DNA of 64,000 nt from Roseomonas genomospecies 6 (GTDB taxonomy: Bacteria; Pseudomonadota; Alphaproteobacteria; Azospirillales; Azospirillaceae), in the NCBI RefSeq assembly GCF_008365375.1, contig NZ_QOKW01000013.1, positions 62,001-126,000 on the forward strand, read 5' to 3'. The position numbers and the translations under genes are program-made. Below the pieces are notes generated by a model. The model was not told the DNA's origin. It did no database searches and saw only the letters and a list, made by a program, of their open reading frames with translations. Below are positions 16,035 through 24,228 of this stretch, piece by piece; within the stretch, counting starts at the first letter, position 1; each line of letters begins with the position of its first letter.

Positions 16035-17747
16035 ATGAAGGCATTCGGCAATCTGCGGATTGGCCGGCGGCTGGCCATCGGCTTCGCCGCGGTGATCGCG
16101 GTGCTGGTGGTGACGGTCGGCACCGGCCTGCTCCTGACCGAAAACGGCAAGGCGCTCAGCCGTTTCGTGGCTGACGTCCGCATGCCGACGGCGCTGGCCG
16201 GGCAGGGCATCGTCACGGCGGTCACCGCCACCAACGCGGCCATGCAGGGCTACCTGCTGACCAACCGCGAGGACCTGAAGCAGGAACGCAACCTCGCCTG
16301 GGACCGCATCGACGCCTTGCGCCAGGAGATGGACGGTCTGTCGGCCCGTTGGACCGACCCGCAGGTGCGGGCCATCTGGGACACGGTGAAGCCGCTCCTC
16401 AGCGATCTGCGCCGCGACCAGGACATGGCCGAATCGCTGGGCACCATCGGCGACCAGATGGGGGCGTTGAACTCCCTGAACGACGACGCGATCCCGCGCG
16501 CCAATCAGGTCATGAGCCTGCTGGTGGGCGACGCCCGGTCGGACAGCGCCAGCGGTATGATCCCGCGCCAGCGCGCCCTGCTGCAAGCCGACACGGAGGG
16601 GATGACCCGCGCCGCCGACCAACTGGTGATGGTGCAGGCGGTGCTGCTGACGCTGGGCCTGCTGATCGCGGTGGCGGCGGTCTTGCTGACCTCGCGTTCC
16701 ATCGTGCGGCCCCTGGCCGCCATGACGGAGGCGATGCGGCGGCTGGCCGACGGCGACTCCGCGACCCATGTCCCGGCCACCGGGCGGGGCGACGAGATCG
16801 GGCAGATGGCCAAGGCCGTGCTGGTCTTCAAGGACAACATGATCGCCGCGCGCGAGGCCGCGGAGCGCGAGCAGGCGGAGCAGGAGTCCCGCGCCCGCCG
16901 CGCCCGCGCCATCGAGGAGCTGACCGGCCGCTTCGACCGCGAGGCGGGCGCCGTGCTCGGCACCGTCTCCGCCGCCGCCGTGCAGATGAAGGCGACGGCC
17001 AGCCAGCTCGCCGCCACGGCGGAGCAGACCTCCCGCCAGTCGGTCACGGTGGCCGGCGCGTCGGAACAGGCCAGCGCCAACGTGCAGACCGTCGCCACCG
17101 CGACGGAGGAACTGGCCGCCTCCGTCCAGGAGATCGGGCGTCAGGTCGCCAGCAGCACGGCCATCGCCGACGAGGCGGTGCACAAGGCCGAGCGCGCCGA
17201 TCAGGCCATGCGCAGCCTCGCCACCGCATCGGCGGAGATCGTCGCGGTGATCGACCTCATCACCCAGGTGGCGTCCCAGACCCGGCTTCTGGCGCTGAAC
17301 GCCACCATCGAGGCGGCGCGGGCCGGGGAGATGGGCAAGGGCTTCGCCGTGGTGGCGGCGGAAGTGAAGGCGCTGGCCGATCAGACCACCCGCGCCACCG
17401 ACGAGATCGCCGCGAAGATCGCCTCCGTCCGCAACGAGACCGAGGGGGCGGTGTCCTGCATCGGCGACGTGATGGGCACCATCGGGCGAATCAGCGAGGT
17501 CGCCTCGACCATCGCCGCGGCGGTGGAGCAGCAGCAGGCGGCGACGCGGGAGATCGCCCGCAACATCCAGCAGGCCGCCGTCGGCACGCACGACGTCACA
17601 TCCAACATCGCCGACGTGAACCGCGCCGCCAACGACACCGGCGCCGCCGCCCGCAACGTGCTGGAGGCCGCGGGATCGCTGTCCGATCAGGCGGACGGGC
17701 TGCGCAGCAAGGTGGAGGTGTTCCTGTCGGCGGTGCGCACGGCCTGA
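16035..17747 (+). CDS. Methyl-accepting chemotaxis protein
   Basis: A 570-residue transmembrane chemoreceptor. TM1 is at about 12-34 and TM2 at about 198-220. The periplasmic domain between them is about 160 residues and mostly helical (four-helix-bundle type). HAMP follows at about 221-273 ([17 protein letters not shown] ... [15 protein letters not shown]). The cytoplasmic signalling domain contains the conserved tip ([40 protein letters not shown]). No C-terminal CheR/CheB pentapeptide is visible. The ligand is unknown. GGGAGGAACG precedes the ATG. The 169-base upstream spacer holds the promoter, which was not identified with confidence. Confidence 0.93.
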   Translation: MKAFGNLRIGRRLAIGFAAVIAVLVVTVGTGLLLTENGKALSRFVADVRMPTALAGQGIVTAVTATNAAMQGYLLTNREDLKQERNLAWDRIDALRQEMDGLSARWTDPQVRAIWDTVKPLLSDLRRDQDMAESLGTIGDQMGALNSLNDDAIPRANQVMSLLVGDARSDSASGMIPRQRALLQADTEGMTRAADQLVMVQAVLLTLGLLIAVAAVLLTSRSIVRPLAAMTEAMRRLADGDSATHVPATGRGDEIGQMAKAVLVFKDNMIAAREAAEREQAEQESRARRARAIEELTGRFDREAGAVLGTVSAAAVQMKATASQLAATAEQTSRQSVTVAGASEQASANVQTVATATEELAASVQEIGRQVASSTAIADEAVHKAERADQAMRSLATASAEIVAVIDLITQVASQTRLLALNATIEAARAGEMGKGFAVVAAEVKALADQTTRATDEIAAKIASVRNETEGAVSCIGDVMGTIGRISEVASTIAAAVEQQQAATREIARNIQQAAVGTHDVTSNIADVNRAANDTGAAARNVLEAAGSLSDQADGLRSKVEVFLSAVRTA

Positions 17748-17874
17748 TCCGTGACGCTTCGCGGGGAAGCGGCGGGCAAAAGATCGGCGCGCCGGGTCAT
17801 CGGCCAGATCAGCACTTGACCCGGACGCCCGAGCCCGTCAGCTTCTCGCCGGGCTTTCCCCGTGACGCAAGCAC

Positions 17875-18996
17875 ATGAACCGACTGCAACGCTATCTCTT
17901 CCGCAATCTTCTGATCGCCCTTCTGTACTCCACGGCCGGCCTGACCTTGACGATCTGGCTGAGCCAGTCTCTGCGGCTGATCGAGATGGTGGTGGAAGCC
18001 GGGGCGCCGATGCGGGTGTTCCTGTGGCTTCTCATCCTGACGGTGCCGACCTTCCTCGGCATCGTGCTGCCGCTGGCGCTGGTCGGGGCGGTGCTGTTCA
18101 CCTACAACCGGCTGGCCACCGACAGCGAGCTGGTGGTGATGCGCGCCGCCGGCGTCGGACCCTTCGCGCTGGCGGCGCCCGCGATGCTGCTGGCCGCGTG
18201 CGTGACGGTGGTCGTCTATGTGCTGAACATCTGGCTGACGCCCGCCGCCCACCAGGAGCTGGTGCGCATGGAATACGCCGTGCGCAGCGACTATTCGCAG
18301 CTCTTCCTGCGCGAAGGCGTCTTCAACGAGGTGGGCGACCGCTTCAGCGTCTTCGTTCGCGAGCGCGACAGCGATGCAAACCTGCACAACGTGATCATCC
18401 ATGACGGGCGCGTGCCGGAAAAGCCGGTCACCATCATGGGCGAGCGGGCGGTGATGCTGACCGGGTCGGAAGGCGCGCGCTTCGTCGTCTACAACGGCAA
18501 CCGGCAGGAGCTGGACCGCAAGACCAACCGCCTGTCCCAGCTCTTCTTCGAACGCTACGCGGTGGACCTGAAGGTGCTGAGCAGCGCCAGCGGAGAACGT
18601 TATCCGGACGCCCGCGAACGCTCCACCGACGAGCTTCTCCACCCGTCCCCGCAGTTGGCGGCGGACCCCAAGATGATGCGGGATCTGTTGGCGGAGCTGC
18701 ATCACCGCCTGTCCTCGCCGCTGTTGGCGCTGGCCTACACCATGGTGGCGCTGGCCTGTCTCCTGTCCGGCGAGTTCAACCGGCGCGGCCAGTCAGTGCG
18801 CGTGACCACGGCGGTTCTGGTGGTGATGACCATCCAGGCGGCGGTGCTCGGCCTGACCAGCCTGGCCGCCAAGGTGATCGTTCTGGTCCCGCTGATGTAT
18901 GTGCTGCCGCTCGCGGCCCTGGTCCCGGCGGCCTGGATTCTGTCGCGCAACCTGCGGCGGCGCGTGCCGCCCGGCGGCGAAGCGGCGGCGGGTTGA
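17875..18996 (+). CDS. lptF: LPS export permease LptF
   Basis: A 373-residue YjgP/YjgQ family protein, one of the two transmembrane subunits of the LptBFG complex that extracts lipopolysaccharide from the inner membrane. Three N-terminal helices (about 10-32, 55-78, 98-122) precede the periplasmic beta-jellyroll domain (about 130-265). Three C-terminal helices (about 283-300, 310-330, 335-355) complete the fold. The N-terminus MNRLQRYLFRNLLIALL is typical. The usual partner lptG does not follow; instead a family 9 glycosyltransferase overlaps its stop. Confidence 0.88.
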   Translation: MNRLQRYLFRNLLIALLYSTAGLTLTIWLSQSLRLIEMVVEAGAPMRVFLWLLILTVPTFLGIVLPLALVGAVLFTYNRLATDSELVVMRAAGVGPFALAAPAMLLAACVTVVVYVLNIWLTPAAHQELVRMEYAVRSDYSQLFLREGVFNEVGDRFSVFVRERDSDANLHNVIIHDGRVPEKPVTIMGERAVMLTGSEGARFVVYNGNRQELDRKTNRLSQLFFERYAVDLKVLSSASGERYPDARERSTDELLHPSPQLAADPKMMRDLLAELHHRLSSPLLALAYTMVALACLLSGEFNRRGQSVRVTTAVLVVMTIQAAVLGLTSLAAKVIVLVPLMYVLPLAALVPAAWILSRNLRRRVPPGGEAAAG

Positions 18997-20012
18997 GAAG
19001 GGCGGGCCGGATCTTGCGCATTCTGTTCATCACCTCCAACCGCCTGGGCGATGCGGTTCTCTCCACCGGCCTGCTCGCCCATCTGCGCGAACGGCACCCC
19101 GACGCCGCCCTGACCATCGCCTGCGGTCCGCTGCCGGCGCCCCTGTTCCGCTCCGTCCCGGGGCTGGAGCGGCTGATCCCCATGCCGAAGCGCGCCTGGG
19201 CGCGGCACTGGTTCGACCTGTGGCGGGCCTGCGTCGGAACGCGCTGGGACATGGTGGTGGACCTGCGCAATTCCGCGGTGGGCCGTCTCGTCCTGGCGAA
19301 GCGCCGCTTCTTCCACGCGCGTGCCCCGCACCTTCACAAGGTGGAGGAGATCGGGCGGGTGCTGGGCCTGTCCCCGCCGCCGTCCCCCCGCCTGTGGATC
19401 GACGCGGCGGCGGAGGCCGAGGCGGACCGGCTGCTGCCCGGCGGCGCGGAGCCGTTCCTGGCGATCGGGCCGACCGCGAACTGGACCGGCAAGGAATGGC
19501 CGGCGGACCGCTTCGCCGATCTTGCAACGCGGCTGACCGGTCCCGGCGGGCGGCTGTCCGGCCTGCGCGTGGCCGTCCTGGCCGCGGGTCCGGAGCGGGA
19601 GCGCGCCCGCCCCGTGCTGGACGCGCTGGGCAGCCGGGCCATCGACCTGACCGGGCGCACCGACCCCATGGCCGCGGCGGCCTGCGTGCGCCGGGCGGCG
19701 CTCTATGTCGGCAACGATTCCGGGCTGATGCACATCGCCGCCGCCGCCGGCACGCCGACCGTCGGTCTGTTCGGGCCGGGCTTTCCGGAGACCTACGGCC
19801 CCTGGGGCATGGCGGCGCGGACGGTCATCAGCCGGGTCCCGCGGTCCGAGCTTCTGGCCCGTCAGAAGGCCGATCCGCAAGCCACCGGCCTGATGGACGG
19901 CATACCCGTGGAGGCGGTCGAACAGGCGGTCGGCGAACTGCTCGCACCTGTAACGCCGGAATGCCGTGAAGTCGTGACAAATCCTTGCAAATCATCCGAA
20001 GCAGGTCCCTAA
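18993..20012 (+). CDS. Glycosyltransferase family 9 (heptosyltransferase-like)
   Basis: A 339-residue GT-B enzyme of the ADP-heptose:LPS heptosyltransferase family. The N-terminal motif ITSNRLGDAVLSTGLLAHLR and the C-terminal VGNDSGLMHIAAAAGTPTVGLFGP are diagnostic. The GPTANWTGKEWPADRFADL segment is the acceptor/donor hinge region. It probably adds a sugar to lipid A core. Overlap with lptF (TTGA at 18993) suggests translational coupling, which fits a shared role in LPS. TTG at 18993 is the longest start; TTG at 19014 is an alternative. The exact sugar cannot be told. Confidence 0.85.
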   Translation: MRRAGRILRILFITSNRLGDAVLSTGLLAHLRERHPDAALTIACGPLPAPLFRSVPGLERLIPMPKRAWARHWFDLWRACVGTRWDMVVDLRNSAVGRLVLAKRRFFHARAPHLHKVEEIGRVLGLSPPPSPRLWIDAAAEAEADRLLPGGAEPFLAIGPTANWTGKEWPADRFADLATRLTGPGGRLSGLRVAVLAAGPERERARPVLDALGSRAIDLTGRTDPMAAAACVRRAALYVGNDSGLMHIAAAAGTPTVGLFGPGFPETYGPWGMAARTVISRVPRSELLARQKADPQATGLMDGIPVEAVEQAVGELLAPVTPECREVVTNPCKSSEAGP

Positions 20013-20014
20013 AG

Positions 20015-20043
20015 TTGACAACGCTATGCGGATGGCTGACAAT
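20015..20043 (+). promoter_or_regulatory. Predicted promoter of flaF
   Basis: TTGACA (20015-20020) and GACAAT (20038-20043) are exactly 17 bases apart. The -35 box is perfect and the -10 box matches 4 of 6. It begins two bases after the stop of the upstream glycosyltransferase gene and gives flaF a leader of about 55 bases. Confidence 0.5.
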
Positions 20044-20105
20044 CCTCGTCGCCTGGACTTGATTCCGCAGAGCATTGTCCGATGGCCAGTCCCCGAGGGT
20101 TTGGA

Positions 20106-20588
20106 ATGAAGCCGACACCGACCTACGCAAACAAGCCGACCTCGGATAATCCCCGCGATGTCGAGGCTTGGGCATTGGCGGAGGCATCACGCCGCCTGAT
20201 CGACGCCGGGCGCAGCCCGGTGAACGAGGACGCGCTCCGCGCCGCCTTGCAACTGAACCAGCGCCTTTGGACGATCTTTCAGGCCGCGATGACCGAAGAG
20301 GATTGCGGTCATCCGCCGGAGGTGCGGACCAACATCGCCGCCCTGTCGCTTCTGGTGGACCGCGAGACGGTCGCCCGCTTGGTCGACCTTGACGTGTCGA
20401 AGCTGGATACGCTCATCAGCATCAACCGGTCTGTGGCCAGCGGCCTGACCGCCCGTCCCGACGCTCCCGCCCAGGGCCAGCCGGTGCCGGCCGCCGCTTC
20501 CCAGGCCGCGGCGCGTCCGCCGATGGCGCCACAGGTCCCGGCGCCGGACGGCCAGCCGCCGCGCCAGTCGCTTCGCATTTCGATCTGA
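20106..20588 (+). CDS. flaF: Flagellin biosynthesis regulator FlaF
   Basis: FlaF acts with FlbT in alphaproteobacteria to tune flagellin production and secretion after transcription. The 160-residue protein shows the FlaF pattern: NPRDVEAWALAEASRRLIDAG, ALRAALQLNQRLWTIFQAAM, then VRTNIAALSLLVDRETVARL. The core is normal size (about 115 residues). The C-terminal 45 residues are an Ala/Pro/Gln-rich extension not usual in the family. ATG 20106 was chosen because conservation begins there; ATG 20082 would add eight residues. It converges on the hook operon, and flbT and flagellin genes are not in the window. Confidence 0.85.
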   Translation: MKPTPTYANKPTSDNPRDVEAWALAEASRRLIDAGRSPVNEDALRAALQLNQRLWTIFQAAMTEEDCGHPPEVRTNIAALSLLVDRETVARLVDLDVSKLDTLISINRSVASGLTARPDAPAQGQPVPAAASQAAARPPMAPQVPAPDGQPPRQSLRISI

Positions 20589-20602
20589 GATCCGCGAACA
20601 CC

Positions 20603-20646
20603 AAACAGAAAGGCCGGCGCCCTTCGGGGCGCCGGCCTTTCTGTTT
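20603..20646. terminator. Strong bidirectional terminator between flaF and flgL
   Basis: A perfect 20-bp stem (20603-20622 with 20627-20646) is closed by a stable TTCG tetraloop. A/T-rich ends (AAACAGAAA and TTTCTGTTT) supply U-tracts in both directions. It serves both flaF and the flgEKL operon. Confidence 0.95.
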
Positions 20647-20660
20647 CGACAGCGGCTCCC

Positions 20661-22733
20661 TCAAGCGATGTAGTTCAGGAGCGACAGCTTCTGGCGCTGG
20701 CCGGCGACCGTGTAGGCGGCCTCCAGGGCGTTCATGGAGGTGCGCAGGCGCGCCGCCACCTCGGTCTCGTCGATGCCCTCGATGCCGGCGATGCGTTCCA
20801 CCACCGTGGCTGACGCGCTGGTGTGGGCGGTCTTCTTCTCCTCCAGAGTGGCGAGGTCGGAGGCCACCTTGGAATGGACCGACCGAACCTCGTCCTTGGC
20901 CTGAGCCATCAGCTCCCGCGACTTGGTGATGTACTCCTCGTACTTGCCGGGGTTCGACGCGGCGACGTGGGCCATGCGGAAAGCGGAGATCAGCTTCTGG
21001 AAGGCGCGGTCGTCGCTGGTGACGCCGTAAGTCAGCGTCTGGCCGTCGTCGATGGTGACCGCGGCCTTTTCCCACGCCTTGGCGTTCTTCCGTTTCGACA
21101 TGTACTCGGAATCGTAGAAGGGCAGATCCGGCGGGTCCACATAGGGCACATCGGTCAGGGCGTCCGCCTGCGACGGAAGGGTCGCCACCGAGATGGTGTT
21201 GTCGATCTGGCCGTTGATCGCGCGGACCGAGGTGGTGAACTGCTGCACGCGCGACGGATGGCTCGGGTCCATCGGGTTGTTGCTTTTCAACCAGATGGTC
21301 GGACCATCGATGGGGGCGATTGGGTCGTCGGGATTTTTGGTCGGAGACACCGGCGGCACCGGGCTGGTATTCCCAAGCTCGGTGCGCAGCTTGGCGGCCA
21401 CCTCCGACACGTTGGTGACGCCGTTGTTGTAGTCTTTCTCGGTGACCGTGTAGCGGACCGTGTATTGCTGGTAGACCGGCAGGTCCTCCGGCTCGTCCGG
21501 ATGCTCCGTGTAATATTTGCGGTTGAAGGGATCGTCCGGGTCGCCGACGGTGATGTTGATCTCGTAGGTGTCGCCGATGTCCACCTCGTCGCCGGTCAGC
21601 GTGAAGCTGTCGAACTGATGCACCCCGGTGCCGAGAGTCCTCTGGGTGGTCGCGGGCGACGTGATCGCGTTGTCGACGTTCATCGAGTTCTGGACGCGCG
21701 CCTTCACGTCGAACGTGTGGCTCGGGTCCTCGCCGATCAGCGAGATGACGCCGTTGGACGCGGCGGCGATGATCGGCAGCTTCGGGTTGGCCGACTGGAT
21801 CAGGCTGTTCAGCGTGTTGGCGACGAAGGTCACGGTCTTCGGATCGTTCGGCTGGACCTGATATCCGAAGGCCTTGCCGTCGATCGTCACCTCGAAATAG
21901 TCCTCGGGGTTGACCATCGACCCGTTCAGCGTCACGCGGGTGGACTGCGGCTGGGCCAGCAGGTCGCCCACCGGTTCCGTGCCGTAACGGGACCCGGCGA
22001 ACAGGTAGCGGTCGCCGAACTGCTCGTTCAGAAGCTGCTGGATGTCGCGCAGCGCGCCCTCGACACGGTCGCGCATGTCGTTGGCCTGCGGCCAGCTCAC
22101 CGAGAAGGTGCTGCTGGACGCCGCGGTGAGCTGGTCGAAATTCAGGTTCAGAACCGCGCCTTCGCCGGGACCGCCGGCGATCTTGAAGTTGTAGCCGCCG
22201 CCGTCGCTGGGCGGAACGGTCTTCAGGTTGATGGTGCGGGTGGTCTTGCCGCCCAGCCCGTCCGTCACCGTCACGTCGTACGACCCGTTGACGCCGTCCG
22301 TCGACGGGACGGAGGTTACGGTGTAGCGGGCGTTCTGCGTGAAGGTGGACTTGTCGGCGTTGACCGACAGCTTCAGCGCCTCCGGGTTGCTGTTGAAGGC
22401 GGAGGTGACGCTGGGCGGTCCCGGCTGGAACGGCATCAGGTTGCTGCTCTGCCAGTCCGTGGCCAGCTTCTCCAGGCTGTTCAGCACCGTGTCGGTCGCC
22501 TTCACGCGCGGCGCGGCGGTGTTGATGTTCTGGATGTAGGCGTCGCGCTGCGTCAGTTCCGCGCGCAGGGCCAGCAGCTTCTGCGTCTCGGCCCCGTAGG
22601 CGTTCAGGTCGGTCGACTTCTTGCCGGTGGTCAACTGCTCCGAGAGCGTGTCGACCCTGTTCTGGCCATTCGTCAGATTGCGGACCAAGCCCAGATACTT
22701 GGCGTAGCTGCTGACCTGAGTGATGGAGCTCAT
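20661..22733 (-). CDS. flgL: Flagellar hook-associated protein 3 FlgL, enlarged
   Basis: FlgL forms the second junction ring between hook and filament and is exported by the flagellar secretion system. The N-terminal helix region (MSSITQVSSYAKYLGLVRNL ... LSEQLTTGKKS) and C-terminus (about 590-690, ending LSLLNYIA) are flagellin-like. The length of 690 residues is about twice the E. coli protein (317). The extra mass lies between residues about 110 and 540. It contains two apparent copies (about 265-348 and 372-485) of the module repeated in FlgE, for example DIGDTYEINITVG and DYFEVTIDGKAFGYQV. It overlaps flgK by four bases (ATGA) and ends 15 bases from a strong terminator. Confidence 0.88.
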   Translation of the reverse strand: MSSITQVSSYAKYLGLVRNLTNGQNRVDTLSEQLTTGKKSTDLNAYGAETQKLLALRAELTQRDAYIQNINTAAPRVKATDTVLNSLEKLATDWQSSNLMPFQPGPPSVTSAFNSNPEALKLSVNADKSTFTQNARYTVTSVPSTDGVNGSYDVTVTDGLGGKTTRTINLKTVPPSDGGGYNFKIAGGPGEGAVLNLNFDQLTAASSSTFSVSWPQANDMRDRVEGALRDIQQLLNEQFGDRYLFAGSRYGTEPVGDLLAQPQSTRVTLNGSMVNPEDYFEVTIDGKAFGYQVQPNDPKTVTFVANTLNSLIQSANPKLPIIAAASNGVISLIGEDPSHTFDVKARVQNSMNVDNAITSPATTQRTLGTGVHQFDSFTLTGDEVDIGDTYEINITVGDPDDPFNRKYYTEHPDEPEDLPVYQQYTVRYTVTEKDYNNGVTNVSEVAAKLRTELGNTSPVPPVSPTKNPDDPIAPIDGPTIWLKSNNPMDPSHPSRVQQFTTSVRAINGQIDNTISVATLPSQADALTDVPYVDPPDLPFYDSEYMSKRKNAKAWEKAAVTIDDGQTLTYGVTSDDRAFQKLISAFRMAHVAASNPGKYEEYITKSRELMAQAKDEVRSVHSKVASDLATLEEKKTAHTSASATVVERIAGIEGIDETEVAARLRTSMNALEAAYTVAGQRQKLSLLNYIA

Positions 22734-24136
22734 CGGACGATCGCCTCCAGCGCGTCAAACATCGTGTTGGCCACTTGCATGACCCGTGCCGACGCGGCGT
22801 AGGAGGTCTGAAGCTGTTGCAGGTTCGCGATCTCCTCGTCGATGTTGACGCCGGTCGTCGCGTGATAGCGCTCTTCCAGGATCTGGCGGGAGTCCTTGTC
22901 CAGCGCGGTCTTGTCCAGCGCGGTCTTGGCCGCGGACATCCAGCCCCCGGTGATGTTGCTGGTGATGCTGCTGAAGGACGCGCCCTCCAGCTTCAGCCCG
23001 TCGGCCTGGAAGCTGCGGCCCGTGGCGCCGAGCGCCGTGACCACGTCCTTGATGGCGGAGGCCTTGATCTTCTTGCTGTTGTCCAACAGGTTCTCGTTCA
23101 CCCGGATGGTGAAGCGGTCGTTGCCCATGAAGAACTGGGTCGGTTCCTCGCCCGCCACCGTCTTCGCCTGATCGTAGGCGTCGCGGAAGCTGGTGGGCTC
23201 GCCCGGCTTGGTCGAACCGGTGAACATCTGCGCGTAGGCGTCGAGCTGCGACCGCAGCTTGCGGATCACCTCGGTGGTCGGGTCGGCGCTGGCCGCCTGG
23301 GGCGGGGTCGCGGCGGACCCGTCGGCCCGCAGATTCATCAGCGCGGCGACCTTTCCTTCCTTCAGGTGCTGGATGACGTTGGTGACTTGATTGCCCACCG
23401 TCAGGTTGATATTGCCGCCGTCATAGGAAAGATTTGCCGCCTGGCTGTCCACCAGCGCCAGCCCCGTGGGGGTGAAGACGGCCATGCGGCCGTCCGGGCG
23501 TGCCACCGTGCGCACGCCGACGTAGGTGCTCAGCTCCCGGATCAGCCCGTCGCGCTTGTCGGCCACCTCGTTGCCGGCGGAGCCGTAGCCCTGCAGCGAG
23601 ACGATGTTGTTGTTGATGCTCTCGATCTCCTTCAGCAGCCGGTTCACCTCGCCGACCGACTGGCTGAGATCGCCCTGGATCTCCCGGTCCATGTCCTCCA
23701 CACCCTGGGACACGCGGTTGATCTCGCGCGCGAAGGTGTCGGCGGCCTGGACGAGCTGGTACTGCGCGACCTCGCTTTCCGGCGAGGTTTCCAGGGCCTT
23801 CCAGGCGGTCTGGAAGGCTTCGGCATACTGGTTCAACTGCGGCTTGCCGCTGGTCGTGCGCAGCATGTCGCCCAGCTTCTGCATGTAGGACGACTTGGTG
23901 GCCGACGAGCCCTCGCGCGCGGTCAGGTCCTGCACCTGGCTGAGCAGGGCGGAATCGACCTCGCGGCGGTACTGGGAGGTGAGGACGAACCCGTTGGAGT
24001 CCAGCACGTTCGACACGGTGTGCCGGGTGCGGGTGGGATCGTCGGCGCGGGCGACGTTGTCCGAGACCAGCTTCACCTGGGCCTGGACCGCACGGAGGCT
24101 GGCCGTCGCGCTGCCGAGGGCGCCGAAGAGGGACAT
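22730..24136 (-). CDS. flgK: Flagellar hook-associated protein 1 FlgK
   Basis: FlgK forms the first junction ring at the distal end of the hook. At 468 residues it is slightly shorter than the E. coli protein (547). The N-terminal rod-type segment reads MSLFGALGSATASLRAVQAQ, and the middle has the coiled-coil stretch INRVSQGVEDMDREIQGDLS and the conserved region VADKRDGLIRELSTYVGV. The C-terminal helix carries NLQQLQTSYAASARVMQVAN, the D0 export/assembly signature. It is co-transcribed with flgE upstream and translationally coupled to flgL downstream. Confidence 0.92.
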   Translation of the reverse strand: MSLFGALGSATASLRAVQAQVKLVSDNVARADDPTRTRHTVSNVLDSNGFVLTSQYRREVDSALLSQVQDLTAREGSSATKSSYMQKLGDMLRTTSGKPQLNQYAEAFQTAWKALETSPESEVAQYQLVQAADTFAREINRVSQGVEDMDREIQGDLSQSVGEVNRLLKEIESINNNIVSLQGYGSAGNEVADKRDGLIRELSTYVGVRTVARPDGRMAVFTPTGLALVDSQAANLSYDGGNINLTVGNQVTNVIQHLKEGKVAALMNLRADGSAATPPQAASADPTTEVIRKLRSQLDAYAQMFTGSTKPGEPTSFRDAYDQAKTVAGEEPTQFFMGNDRFTIRVNENLLDNSKKIKASAIKDVVTALGATGRSFQADGLKLEGASFSSITSNITGGWMSAAKTALDKTALDKDSRQILEERYHATTGVNIDEEIANLQQLQTSYAASARVMQVANTMFDALEAIVR

Positions 24137-24184
24137 GGCCGTTGGACCTTTCGTCTGCGGGGAAGGCGGCCGGGAGTTGGCCGG

Positions 24185-24212
24185 GCGGGCGGCGGATCAC
24201 AGGGCCGCCCGC
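24185..24212 (-). promoter_or_regulatory. GC-rich hairpin between flgE and flgK
   Basis: A perfect 9-bp stem (GCGGGCGGC with GCCGCCCGC) encloses a 10-base loop in the 92-base spacer between flgE and flgK. There is no T-run, so it is unlikely to stop transcription fully. It could protect the flgE message end or set the flgE:flgK ratio. Confidence 0.45.
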
Positions 24213-24228
24213 CGGATCGGGACCGCGC

